DNA from: Calditrichota bacterium
GTDB taxonomy: Bacteria; Calditrichota; Calditrichia; RBG-13-44-9; J075
Assembly: GCA_003695285.1 (NCBI GenBank)
Contig: RFIL01000349.1
Span: 1 to 7,282 of the forward strand
Direction of reading: 5' to 3'
Length of the DNA stretch: 7,282 nucleotides
Made by a program: the position numbers and the translations under genes. The notes beneath the pieces were generated by a model. That model was not told where the DNA came from, made no database searches, and worked only from the letters and a program-made list of their open reading frames with translations. Shown piece by piece: positions 1 to 5,444 of this stretch (position 1 is the stretch's first letter; every line of letters starts with the position of its first letter).

Positions 1-278
1 AAAATATCATCGCGACGATTGACAAAACCCACTAAAATGGTGATCTGATGACTATAAGGGAGCAATTTTTCCAGATAGGAAAGATTATCCTCTACAAACT
101 CGGCCCGCAAAACCAAATCTTCCGGAGGATAACCGGTCAGTGCCAGCTCCGGAAACGCGATGATATCCGCATCCTGCTGCACTGCCTTTTCCACGAACTT
201 GAGAATTTTTTGGAAATTCCCCTCCAGATCTCCCACAATAGAATTCATTTGTGCCAGTGCCAGACGAATGGTTCTCAT
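1..278 (-). CDS. nadE: Glutamine-dependent NAD+ synthetase, N-terminal part (cut by window edge)
   Basis: Reading down from an ATG at 278-276, 92 codons run off the left edge without a stop. The start MRTIRLALAQMNSIVGDLEG and the motif FPELALTGYPPEDLVLR (residues 42-58) are typical of the nitrilase-fold glutaminase domain of the long, two-domain NadE. E44 in FPE is the expected Glu of the Glu-Lys-Cys triad; the Lys and Cys and the C-terminal ATP-pyrophosphatase (synthetase) domain lie outside the window. The full enzyme makes NAD+ from deamido-NAD+ with ATP, using ammonia released from glutamine, in the cytoplasm. An AGAAGG Shine-Dalgarno lies just upstream of the start. The gene is divergent from everything else here. 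Another nitrilase family is possible, but the YPPED signature points to NadE. Confidence 0.9.
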   Translation of the reverse strand, partial: MRTIRLALAQMNSIVGDLEGNFQKILKFVEKAVQQDADIIAFPELALTGYPPEDLVLRAEFVEDNLSYLEKLLPYSHQITILVGFVNRRDDI

Positions 279-333
279 GTTACCTTCTCGCTAAAGTGAT
301 CAATTAAATCATTTAGGTACAACCCAATGAAAC

Positions 334-361
334 TTATAACAAAAGAAACGGTAAAAAACAA
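334..361 (-). promoter_or_regulatory. Candidate nadE promoter
   Basis: On the minus strand TTGTTT (361-356) and TTATAA (339-334) are separated by 16 bases, a plausible sigma-70 type -35/-10 pair. A start near 327 would leave a leader of about 50 nt before the nadE ATG. The region is very AT-rich, so chance matches are likely. Confidence 0.3.
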
Positions 362-462
362 CAAACTTCATGGTCTTTTTATAAATTAGTGGCTGTTTTC
401 ATTAAAGCAAAAGTTAATTTTTGAAAAGCAAAAAACGGTTATTTTCCGGGAGAGGGGTGATC

Positions 463-600
463 ATGATAACGTTTTTAACAACTCAATTTTCCAGATACTC
501 AACTTTTTCCATACATAGGACGAAAATGGAATCCCGGTTTATAAAAAACAGGAAATTTAAAATAAATAAATACCTTGATTTCCCTACTGCACAGCAATAA
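463..600 (+). CDS. Possible small ORF, 45 aa, unknown function
   Basis: ATG at 463-465, stop TAA at 598-600. The predicted peptide begins MITFLTTQFSRYSTFSIHRT and continues with a Lys/Arg-rich part (about residues 29-37: KNRKFKINK), ending FPTAQQ; overall it is strongly basic. I recognise no family, signal peptide or membrane segment. The case for it is the ribosome binding site: GAGGGGTGATC directly precedes the ATG and closely matches the extended anti-Shine-Dalgarno complement, with 5 bases from GGGG to the ATG. Against it: no clear promoter upstream, an AT-rich context where chance ORFs are common, and overlap of its 3' end with the putative tRNA promoter. It may be chance. Confidence 0.22.
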   Translation: MITFLTTQFSRYSTFSIHRTKMESRFIKNRKFKINKYLDFPTAQQ

Positions 601-603
601 ATT
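575..603 (+). promoter_or_regulatory. Candidate promoter for the tRNA gene
   Basis: TTGATT (575-580) and TAAATT (598-603) with exactly 17 bases between them; the -10 ends 14 bases before the first tRNA base at 618, so the 5' leader would be very short. Four of six bases match consensus in the -35 and four in the -10. Nothing competes between it and the tRNA. Confidence 0.45.
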
Positions 604-617
604 ATTTAGTTGTATTT

Positions 618-691
618 GGGCCCATAGCTCAGTTGGTTAGAGCAGCCGACTCATAATCGGCTGGTCCCAGGTTCGAGTCCTGGTGGGCCCA
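618..691 (+). tRNA. tRNA with anticodon CAT, probably tRNA-Ile2 (lysidine-modified)
   Basis: Complete cloverleaf. Acceptor GGGCCCA (618-624) pairs with TGGGCCC (684-690); the discriminator is A691. D stem GCTC/GAGC (627-630/640-643), anticodon stem GCCGA/TCGGC (645-649/657-661), loop CTCATAA with anticodon CAT at 652-654, and T arm CCAGG/CCTGG (667-671/679-683) with loop TTCGAGT. CAT fits initiator Met, elongator Met or Ile2. The first acceptor pair is G-C, unlike the mismatched start of bacterial initiators. C4-G69 and C5-G68 are the acceptor pairs associated with TilS recognition of tRNA-Ile2. The body also resembles Bacillus tRNA-Ile2. So it probably reads AUA after lysidine formation at C34. 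CCA is not encoded (the sequence continues CAAAA), so a CCA-adding enzyme is needed. Confidence is high for a CAT tRNA and moderate for Ile2. Confidence 0.9.
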
Positions 692-779
692 CAAAATTGT
701 AGGAGATTGAGTCTTGGACATGAAATTAGGACATCGTTGTTTTTGGGTCCCTGCTTTACAATTGCAAAATAATATAGAT

Positions 780-818
780 AAAAAAAGGTGCACTTCAATT
801 TTGAGTGCACCTTTTTTT
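780..818 (+). terminator. Strong intrinsic terminator after the tRNA
   Basis: GGTGCACT (787-794) pairs perfectly with AGTGCACC (804-811) around a 9-base loop, followed by seven T (812-818). Seven A precede it (780-786) and can extend the stem to 15 bp, so it could also work in reverse. It ends the tRNA transcript about 90 bases past the tRNA and insulates the next gene, whose promoter starts at 828. Confidence 0.88.
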
Positions 819-827
819 GTGCCCATT

Positions 828-856
828 TTGACTCAACTAATATTGATTTATATAAA
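828..856 (+). promoter_or_regulatory. Near-consensus sigma-70 promoter for the zinc-ribbon gene
   Basis: TTGACT (828-833) and TATAAA (851-856) with the optimal 17-base spacer. The predicted start near 863 gives a leader of about 40 nt including an AGGAGG ribosome binding site (889-894). It is the best promoter in the window and may also drive rnpB, which has no clear promoter of its own. Confidence 0.7.
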
Positions 857-902
857 AGAAGCCCATCTGCAATCTTTAAAAGTGATTTAGGAGGAATTAT
901 CA

Positions 903-1607
903 GTGAAGAATTTGATGCAAAATTTAATCAAGTTACAGGAGTATGATAATCGGCTGCAGGAATTATCATTACAACGAGGGGAATTACCAACCATCATTGA
1001 ATCGTTGACGGAAGAGATTAAAGAAAAAACCGAACGATTGAATGAGATTACGGAGAGCATCAGCAAAATGCAGTCCGATCGCCGGATGTTCGAGAAAGAG
1101 GTGGAAGCCAGCAAAATTCAATTAAAGAAATACGAAGACCAGCTTTACCAGGTTCAGAACAATCGGGAATATGACGCGATTTCTTCCGAAATTGATACCA
1201 AGAAAGCGGAGATTGAGAATCTGGAAAATAAGATTATCCAGACTCTGGAAGATGAAGAAACCCTGAAGCAAGAATTAAGTGAAGGGGAAGAGGAGGTTAA
1301 AAAGCTGGAAAAACAACTCTCCGAACATCAGAAAGAACTGGAAGAGATCGATCAACTCACCCGGGAAGAAAAGACCCGATTGATGGCTGAGCGCGAAGAA
1401 ATCGCTAAAACGATAGACGATCGGTTTTTGCGTCAGTATGAACGTATTCGCAAAGCGAAAGGCGGATTGGCAGTTGCACAAATTGTCCGCGGTTCCTGCG
1501 GAGGATGTTTTTCTGCCATCCCACCCCAGCGCATCGTAGAAGTCCGCAAAGGGGACAGGCTCTTCTCCTGTGAATATTGTGGCCGAATTTTAGTATGGAT
1601 TGATTGA
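903..1607 (+). CDS. Coiled-coil protein with C-terminal C4 zinc ribbon (COG1579/DUF164 type)
   Basis: 234 aa. Residues about 5-185 are a highly charged Glu/Lys/Gln-rich segment with regular hydrophobic spacing, a long coiled coil. The C-terminus carries a zinc ribbon with two CxxC knuckles, C199/C202 (CGGC) and C223/C226 (CEYC). This architecture is that of the COG1579 family (zf-RING_7). Its members include Helicobacter HP0958/FlgZ, which binds RpoN and flaA mRNA, and Chlamydia CT398; in most bacteria the role is unknown, with nucleic-acid or RNA-polymerase-associated function suspected. The start is GTG at 903, set by AGGAGG at 889-894 with 8 bases of spacing. No signal peptide or membrane segment, so cytoplasmic. 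The gene sits alone behind its own promoter and directly before rnpB (45 bases). Length is usual for the family. Confidence 0.88.
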   Translation: MKNLMQNLIKLQEYDNRLQELSLQRGELPTIIESLTEEIKEKTERLNEITESISKMQSDRRMFEKEVEASKIQLKKYEDQLYQVQNNREYDAISSEIDTKKAEIENLENKIIQTLEDEETLKQELSEGEEEVKKLEKQLSEHQKELEEIDQLTREEKTRLMAEREEIAKTIDDRFLRQYERIRKAKGGLAVAQIVRGSCGGCFSAIPPQRIVEVRKGDRLFSCEYCGRILVWID

Positions 1608-1652
1608 GGTCAGGAGAAGAACCTTTTTAAAAATTGAATTATTAAACTTTTT

Positions 1653-2171
1653 GGTATTTAAAGCAGGTCAGGTGATCGCTCCCGATTTTTCGGGGGAGGA
1701 AAGTCCGAACTCCACAGAGCAGGATGCCCGGAGAGAATCCGGGACTCACATTGCGAAAGCAATGTGGGAAGGAAAGTGCCACAGAAACTATACCGCCCCA
1801 CACTCAGTTCTTATGTTTACGAAAAATGTTTAGTTATAAATGACTGCCAGAAAGGAAAGGCAGTCGGCTTTCGTGAGCTATGGATTGAGTGTGGGGTAAG
1901 GGTGAAAAGGCGGGGTAAGAGCCCACCGGTCGGCTTTTGAGAAAAAGCTTCCTCGCTTGAGGAAGGTGGTAACACCCGAGCCGGGCAAACCCCATCCGGA
2001 GCAAGGCCAAATAGGGGAGGATTCTCAAACAGAGAGCGAAGTGGCTCGCTTCGTTTCCCGCTTCAGGGAAGCACTCCCGGGTAGGCCGCATAGATAAATG
2101 ATCACCATCTCCCATTCTCCCTCTGGAGAACGGGAGAACAGAATTCGGCTTATCGACCTGCTTTAAATACC
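1653..2171 (+). ncRNA. rnpB: RNase P RNA, bacterial type A
   Basis: Catalytic RNA that removes tRNA 5' leaders with the RnpA protein. The universally conserved blocks are in order: GAGGAAAGTCC (P4 5' strand, from about 1695), GTGCCACAGAAA, GTAAGGGTGAAAAGG, GGTAAGAGC, GGTGGTAACACC, GGAGCAAGGCCAAATAGGGG, GGGTAGGCCGCATAGAT and GGCTTATCG. Ends come from P1: 1653-1669 pairs perfectly with 2155-2171 (17 bp). P2 is GGTGATC (1671-1677) with GATCACC (2100-2106). P8 is CCCGG/CCGGG; P9 is CACATTGC-GAAA-GCAATGTG (1747-1766). P13/P14-region hairpins lie at 1933-1948 and 1948-1965. The P16-P17 region makes it type A. At about 519 nt it is longer than the usual 350-450, largely through P12 (1796-1896). The L15 position that is GGU in E. 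coli reads GGC (1984-1986). No clear promoter lies in the 45 bases upstream, so co-transcription with the zinc-ribbon gene and processing is possible. Confidence 0.96.
1796..1896 (+). other. Enlarged P12 region of rnpB
   Basis: CCCCACACTCA (1796-1806) pairs over 11 bp with TGAGTGTGGGG (1886-1896), closing about 79 bases. Inside is a second hairpin, GACTGCC (1842-1848) with GGCAGTC (1859-1865), around a purine loop AGAAAGGAAA. It sits between the conserved ACCGCC and GGTAAGGGTGAAA blocks, where E. coli has only about 25 nt, so it accounts for much of the extra length. P12 is known to vary in size between bacteria. Confidence 0.7.
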
Positions 2172-2178
2172 TTTTTTT
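2155..2178 (+). terminator. Probable rnpB 3' end: P1 strand plus T tract
   Basis: The 3' strand of P1 (2155-2171) is followed at once by seven T (2172-2178). Because its partner is the 5' end of the RNA about 500 nt earlier, this is not a simple hairpin, but P1 followed by a U run is a common end for rnpB transcripts. Part of the tract may be trimmed from the mature RNA. Confidence 0.5.
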
Positions 2179-2502
2179 GTTAGGATGACGAAATCCCACC
2201 CTGAAAATTTCCCCCTAACCTTAAAGCGAACAGGCTCTTTAATTCTGCCAGTGAGGCGAAAAGTTTGTTTGATCTGAGCAAAAAAGATGCTACTTTTATA
2301 CGCTTTTTTCGAAACAGGATGGAGAAGGTGTAAGCCCGAATTATCACTACCAGGATTAGAGACAAGGTTCCGGAAAGAAGTTTTTAAACTTGAACAATCA
2401 GAGATTGATTTAAGTGTCAATAAAATTACAGCTTATACCAGAGATAAAACGACCGATTCTCCAGAAGAACTAAAAAATGTACATTTTTTTGCAGGATAAC
2501 AT
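2172..2502. other. Spacer between rnpB and the pgpH-type gene
   Basis: About 330 bases with no gene I can support. It holds nested inverted repeats just after rnpB (GTTAGG 2179-2184 with CCTAAC 2214-2219, enclosing GAAAT 2190-2194 with ATTTC 2207-2211) and a longer one at 2389-2414. A 70-codon open frame (2287-2499) has no ribosome binding site. I found no good -35/-10 pair with correct spacing, so the promoter of the downstream gene run is not identified. Confidence 0.55.
2389..2414. repeat. Imperfect inverted repeat, possible operator or leader hairpin
   Basis: CTTGAACAATC (2389-2399) can pair with GATTGATTTAAG (2403-2414) over 11 bp, with one bulged A (2408), one G-T wobble and a 3-base loop (AGA). 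It lies about 90 bases before the pgpH-type start. No T run follows, so it is not an intrinsic terminator. AT content is high and chance is possible. Confidence 0.3.
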
Positions 2503-4905
2503 ATGATGGATTTTCTAAAAGATAAATGGGAAAACATTACCCGGTTTTTGAAAACCACTCGTTTTTGGGGTTCGACCCTGGATAATTTTTTAATAAAAAT
2601 CACCTATGCGATTATCATCATTTTCTTGATCATCTGGTTGCTCCCCACCGAAAGGCCCTTTGAATATAGCAATCTTACGGTAGGCAGTATTGCCCCGGAA
2701 GAGATTATTGCTCCTTTTAAATTTGCTATCCAGAAAACCCCGGAAGAGCTGGAGCGCGAACGAGAAGCAGCCCGAGCCAGTGTCCCGCCTCTTTTTGATC
2801 AGGTTCCGGATCTGGGTAACGTGCAACAACTCACGCTGAACAAATTTTTTTCTGATATCCAGGGATTTTTTAAGACCCTCCAGTTGCAGCGAAATGAGGA
2901 CGGACAGTATGTCACCCCGGAGAATATTCAAGCAGTTGTAGATAGCTTCCTGCAACAGATCGCCGTCCATTACCGATTGGTTCTCCCTCATGATGCTTTA
3001 ATTGATTTATATACCCTTTACAAAGACCGAAAACTTAACAATTTTCAACACTTTTTTAGTAGAAGTCTTTCTGTTATTTATAGCCGTGGGGTAATGGATC
3101 GTTTAAAAACAGATATCCCGGAGAATAAAATTATTGTTGTCAATAACGGAGTGGAGGAAACCTTTAATCTGGACGAAATTCTGGAGATACCGGAAGCGCA
3201 AAGCTACATCCTCTCTACGATCACCAAACAATATGGTGAAGACACCCCTCAATCCCGGATAGCAAAACATCTTATCTCTGCGTTTATACGTCCTAACCTC
3301 CTTTTTAATGCAAAACTCACAGAGGAGCGCAAAGAACGCGCCGTTCATGAAGTTCCGCTCACCCGTGGTTATGTGGAACAGAATGAACGCATTGTAGACA
3401 GTAACGAAAAAATCACCCCGGAAATCTATCAAAAGTTGTATTCCCTGTCTCTGGCGTTAAAGGAACGCTCCGCAGAAAAAGGTCGCTGGGAACAGATTAA
3501 GTTTCAAACCGGGAAGCTCCTTTTTGCATCCATGCTGTTGATCTTTACGGTCCTCTATTTCTATTTCTATCGTCGCTCAATTTTCCAGAACAACAGTTAT
3601 CTGGGGATGATCACCATCATCTTCGTTATCCAGTTTCTATTAACAGCATTGATTGTCAAAGTGCTGCACTGGCCACCATTAAGTATTCCTATCATCCTGG
3701 CACCCATGCTACTGGCGGTTTTGCTGGATTTTGGTATTGCTTTCATCTGTACCGTCTCCCTCAGTTTAATCATGGGTGCTGTGCTGGCTAATGATTACAC
3801 CTTCACCCTGATGAGCCTCCTCGTGGGAAGCGTTGCCATCTTTTCTGTTCAGAAGATTCGAAATCGCAGCGATATGGTGCGTTCAATGCTCTATATTCTG
3901 ATTGCTTATTTCACGGTGAATTTGTTTACCGGCTTACTCCATTTCTCCCCACTGAAATCGATTATGCAGGATTTTGCTTATTATCTGATTCTGAACTCCA
4001 TCCTTACTCCGGTAACAGTTTACTTTCTGGTGGGTATTTTTGAGCGCTATTTTGATGTGACCACCGACATCACCCTGTTGGAGCTATCGGATTTAAATCA
4101 TCCCTTATTAAAACAACTTTCCGTAAAAGCACCCGGAACTTTTCATCATAGTATTGTGGTGGCTAATCTTGCTGAAGCTGCAGCTCTTAGCATTGGCGCT
4201 AATGCCTTATTGATTCGTGTCGGATGTTATTTTCATGATATTGGCAAAATGTTAAAGCCAGAATATTTTGTTGAAAACCAGATGGGCGGGGTTAATAAAC
4301 ACGAAAGTCTCTCCCCCCACATGAGCAGTCTCATTTTAGCCAATCACGTGAAAGAGGGGTTAAAATTAGCCGAAAAAAATCGCCTCCCAAATGCGGTAAA
4401 AAAGTTTATCCCTGAACATCATGGAACCAGTTTGATGACCTTCTTCTATCACAAAGCACTGGGGATGGCGGATGAGAAGGAAATTAATGAATCGGATTTT
4501 CGTTATCCTGGGCCCAAACCCGCCAGTAAAGAGACGGCCATTGCTATGCTGGCAGATACCGTGGAGGCGGCTTCCCGAACCCTGCAAAACCCGACCCCTC
4601 AACGCATTCGCAACCTGGTCGATTCTCTGGTGAATAAAAAAATAGAAGAGGGACAGCTGGAGGACTCCAATTTGACCTTCCAGGAAATCAAAAAGATAAA
4701 AGAAGCATTTGTTCCGATTCTTACCGGTATTCATCACGTGCGGATTGAATATCCCTCTGAAGCCGATATTGAAAAGGAAAAGAAACAACATGGGGAAAAG
4801 ACTCAATCCACAAAAAAGGAATATACTACCCCGAGTAAAAAAAGAGCCTCAGATAAATCTATTGAGTCGGTGAAAGTGCAGGAAAAAGAGGGTCATGGAA
4901 ACTGA
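2503..4905 (+). CDS. pgpH: 7TM-HD membrane protein, c-di-AMP phosphodiesterase (PgpH/YqfF family)
   Basis: 800 aa, the usual family architecture: one N-terminal membrane helix (about 33-48), a large extracytoplasmic 7TMR-HDED-type domain (about 50-325), a cluster of membrane helices (about 336-515), then a cytoplasmic HD phosphohydrolase domain (about 540-750). The HD metal and catalytic residues appear intact: H548/H549 in GTFHHS, H578-D579 in YFHDIGK, H615 in ANHVKEG, H639-H640 in EHHGTS and D685 in LADTVEAA. FRYPGPKP (666-673) is also diagnostic. Characterised relatives (Listeria PgpH) cleave c-di-AMP to pApA and affect osmotic and potassium balance and growth. The C-terminal 50 residues (751-800) are a Lys/Glu/Ser-rich, probably disordered tail. 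The start is ATG 2503 or the adjacent ATG 2506, behind AGGA at 2493-2496. The stop overlaps ybeY by 11 bp. Substrate is assigned by family, not proven. Confidence 0.92.
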   Translation: MMDFLKDKWENITRFLKTTRFWGSTLDNFLIKITYAIIIIFLIIWLLPTERPFEYSNLTVGSIAPEEIIAPFKFAIQKTPEELEREREAARASVPPLFDQVPDLGNVQQLTLNKFFSDIQGFFKTLQLQRNEDGQYVTPENIQAVVDSFLQQIAVHYRLVLPHDALIDLYTLYKDRKLNNFQHFFSRSLSVIYSRGVMDRLKTDIPENKIIVVNNGVEETFNLDEILEIPEAQSYILSTITKQYGEDTPQSRIAKHLISAFIRPNLLFNAKLTEERKERAVHEVPLTRGYVEQNERIVDSNEKITPEIYQKLYSLSLALKERSAEKGRWEQIKFQTGKLLFASMLLIFTVLYFYFYRRSIFQNNSYLGMITIIFVIQFLLTALIVKVLHWPPLSIPIILAPMLLAVLLDFGIAFICTVSLSLIMGAVLANDYTFTLMSLLVGSVAIFSVQKIRNRSDMVRSMLYILIAYFTVNLFTGLLHFSPLKSIMQDFAYYLILNSILTPVTVYFLVGIFERYFDVTTDITLLELSDLNHPLLKQLSVKAPGTFHHSIVVANLAEAAALSIGANALLIRVGCYFHDIGKMLKPEYFVENQMGGVNKHESLSPHMSSLILANHVKEGLKLAEKNRLPNAVKKFIPEHHGTSLMTFFYHKALGMADEKEINESDFRYPGPKPASKETAIAMLADTVEAASRTLQNPTPQRIRNLVDSLVNKKIEEGQLEDSNLTFQEIKKIKEAFVPILTGIHHVRIEYPSEADIEKEKKQHGEKTQSTKKEYTTPSKKRASDKSIESVKVQEKEGHGN

Positions 4906-5338
4906 GATACACATCCACTCCCACAATTTATCCATCCCCTTCAACCCGGAGCACTGGAAACACTTAGTCCAACAGATGATCGACGAAGAATCCCTTCCGG
5001 CCAGTGAAATAAACATTATTTTTGTCGACGATCCCTATCTCCGGGATTTACATGACCGTTTCCTGGGAGATAATACCGTTACCGATGTCATGACTTTCAA
5101 CCTGGGTACTGAGCATCACATTGAAGGGGAAATTTATATTTCCGTGGATCGGGCAAAAGACCAGGCCAGAGAATTCGGGGTATCCCTCCAGGAAGAGCTG
5201 GCTCGACTGATCATCCACGGCCTGCTCCACCTGAAAGGGTATGATGATGCAACTCCGGAAGAACAACGGCTTATGCGGGAGAAGGAAAACCATTACCTTG
5301 AAAAATTCAACTTGAAAGGAATTTTACCTTCAGGATAG
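4895..5338 (+). CDS. ybeY: Endoribonuclease YbeY (rRNA maturation factor)
   Basis: 147 aa, normal length. YbeY is a small metal-dependent RNase that acts in 16S rRNA 3'-end maturation and 70S ribosome quality control. Visible marks are NTVTDVMTF (60-68), GEIYIS (78-83) and the metal motif HGLLHLKGYDD (108-118). In E. coli YbeY the motif ends in a third His (H114, H118, H124); here the ligands would be H108, H112 and D118. E122 or E123 follows as in relatives. The Asp variant resembles what I recall of Bacteroidota YbeY proteins, so it probably is not inactivating. The ATG at 4895 has GAGGG (4888-4892) close upstream and overlaps the end of the pgpH gene by 11 bp in another frame, indicating coupling. 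The 7TM-HD/ybeY pairing is also conserved in Firmicutes. Confidence 0.93.
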   Translation: METEIHIHSHNLSIPFNPEHWKHLVQQMIDEESLPASEINIIFVDDPYLRDLHDRFLGDNTVTDVMTFNLGTEHHIEGEIYISVDRAKDQAREFGVSLQEELARLIIHGLLHLKGYDDATPEEQRLMREKENHYLEKFNLKGILPSG

Positions 5339-5444
5339 TAAATTAACATGACCGATGGCAACTTTCATCTGAAATAATGGATTTTCACATAAAGAAGATT
5401 TATATTCAAAAGTAAAAGTTTAGAGGATTAAAGACAGGAGAATA
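5339..5444. other. Short spacer between ybeY and the CNNM gene
   Basis: 106 AT-rich bases. I see no terminator hairpin and no convincing promoter; AGGAG (5436-5440) at its end is the ribosome binding site of the next gene. Read-through from ybeY is likely. Confidence 0.5.

Larger units (their letters stand above)
279..617. other. AT-rich divergent spacer between nadE and the tRNA
   Basis: About 340 bases with no conserved gene. It contains the candidate nadE promoter, a possible 45-codon ORF (463-600), the tRNA promoter (575-603) and a short imperfect direct repeat, ACTCAATTTTCC (481-492) and ACTCAACTTTTTCC (497-510). No strong terminator hairpin is seen, as expected between divergent units. 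Confidence 0.6.

Noticed and set aside
48..299. Plus-strand 83-aa open frame at the left edge
   Set aside because: It lies opposite nadE, whose minus-strand frame has clear NadE motifs; this frame has none.
481..510. Imperfect direct repeat ACTCAATTTTCC / ACTCAACTTTTTCC
   Set aside because: Only two short AT-rich copies, lying inside the possible small ORF; compatible with chance and not a CRISPR or iteron array.
684..691. tRNA 3' end as a mobile-element attachment site
   Set aside because: The only other TGGGCCCA I noticed is an 8-base match inside the pgpH coding sequence (about 4509), and there is no integrase or other mobile gene.
629..826. Minus-strand 65-aa open frame across the tRNA, ending in HQDSNLGPADYESAALTN
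   Set aside because: This C-terminus is the antisense translation of the conserved tRNA arms, a well-known false protein call; the frame also crosses the terminator.
1607..1628. Possible terminator between the zinc-ribbon gene and rnpB (AGGT...ACCTTTTT)
   Set aside because: The stem is only 4-5 bp with a 10-base loop, too weak to count as an intrinsic terminator.
1600..2199. Open frames on both strands across the 1600-2199 region (1600-1833 plus, 1834-2199 minus)
   Set aside because: They lie in rnpB, whose conserved blocks and helices explain the sequence; neither has a plausible ribosome binding site or known motif.
2163..2420. Overlapping minus-strand frames of 85 and 61 aa after rnpB
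   Set aside because: They extend into the rnpB P1 strand, lack recognisable motifs and overlap each other in different frames.
2287..2499. 70-codon plus-strand ORF directly before the pgpH-type gene
   Set aside because: No Shine-Dalgarno precedes its ATG and an in-frame TGA lies at 2275. The second half has protein-like composition, so a small gene is not excluded, but nothing positive supports it.
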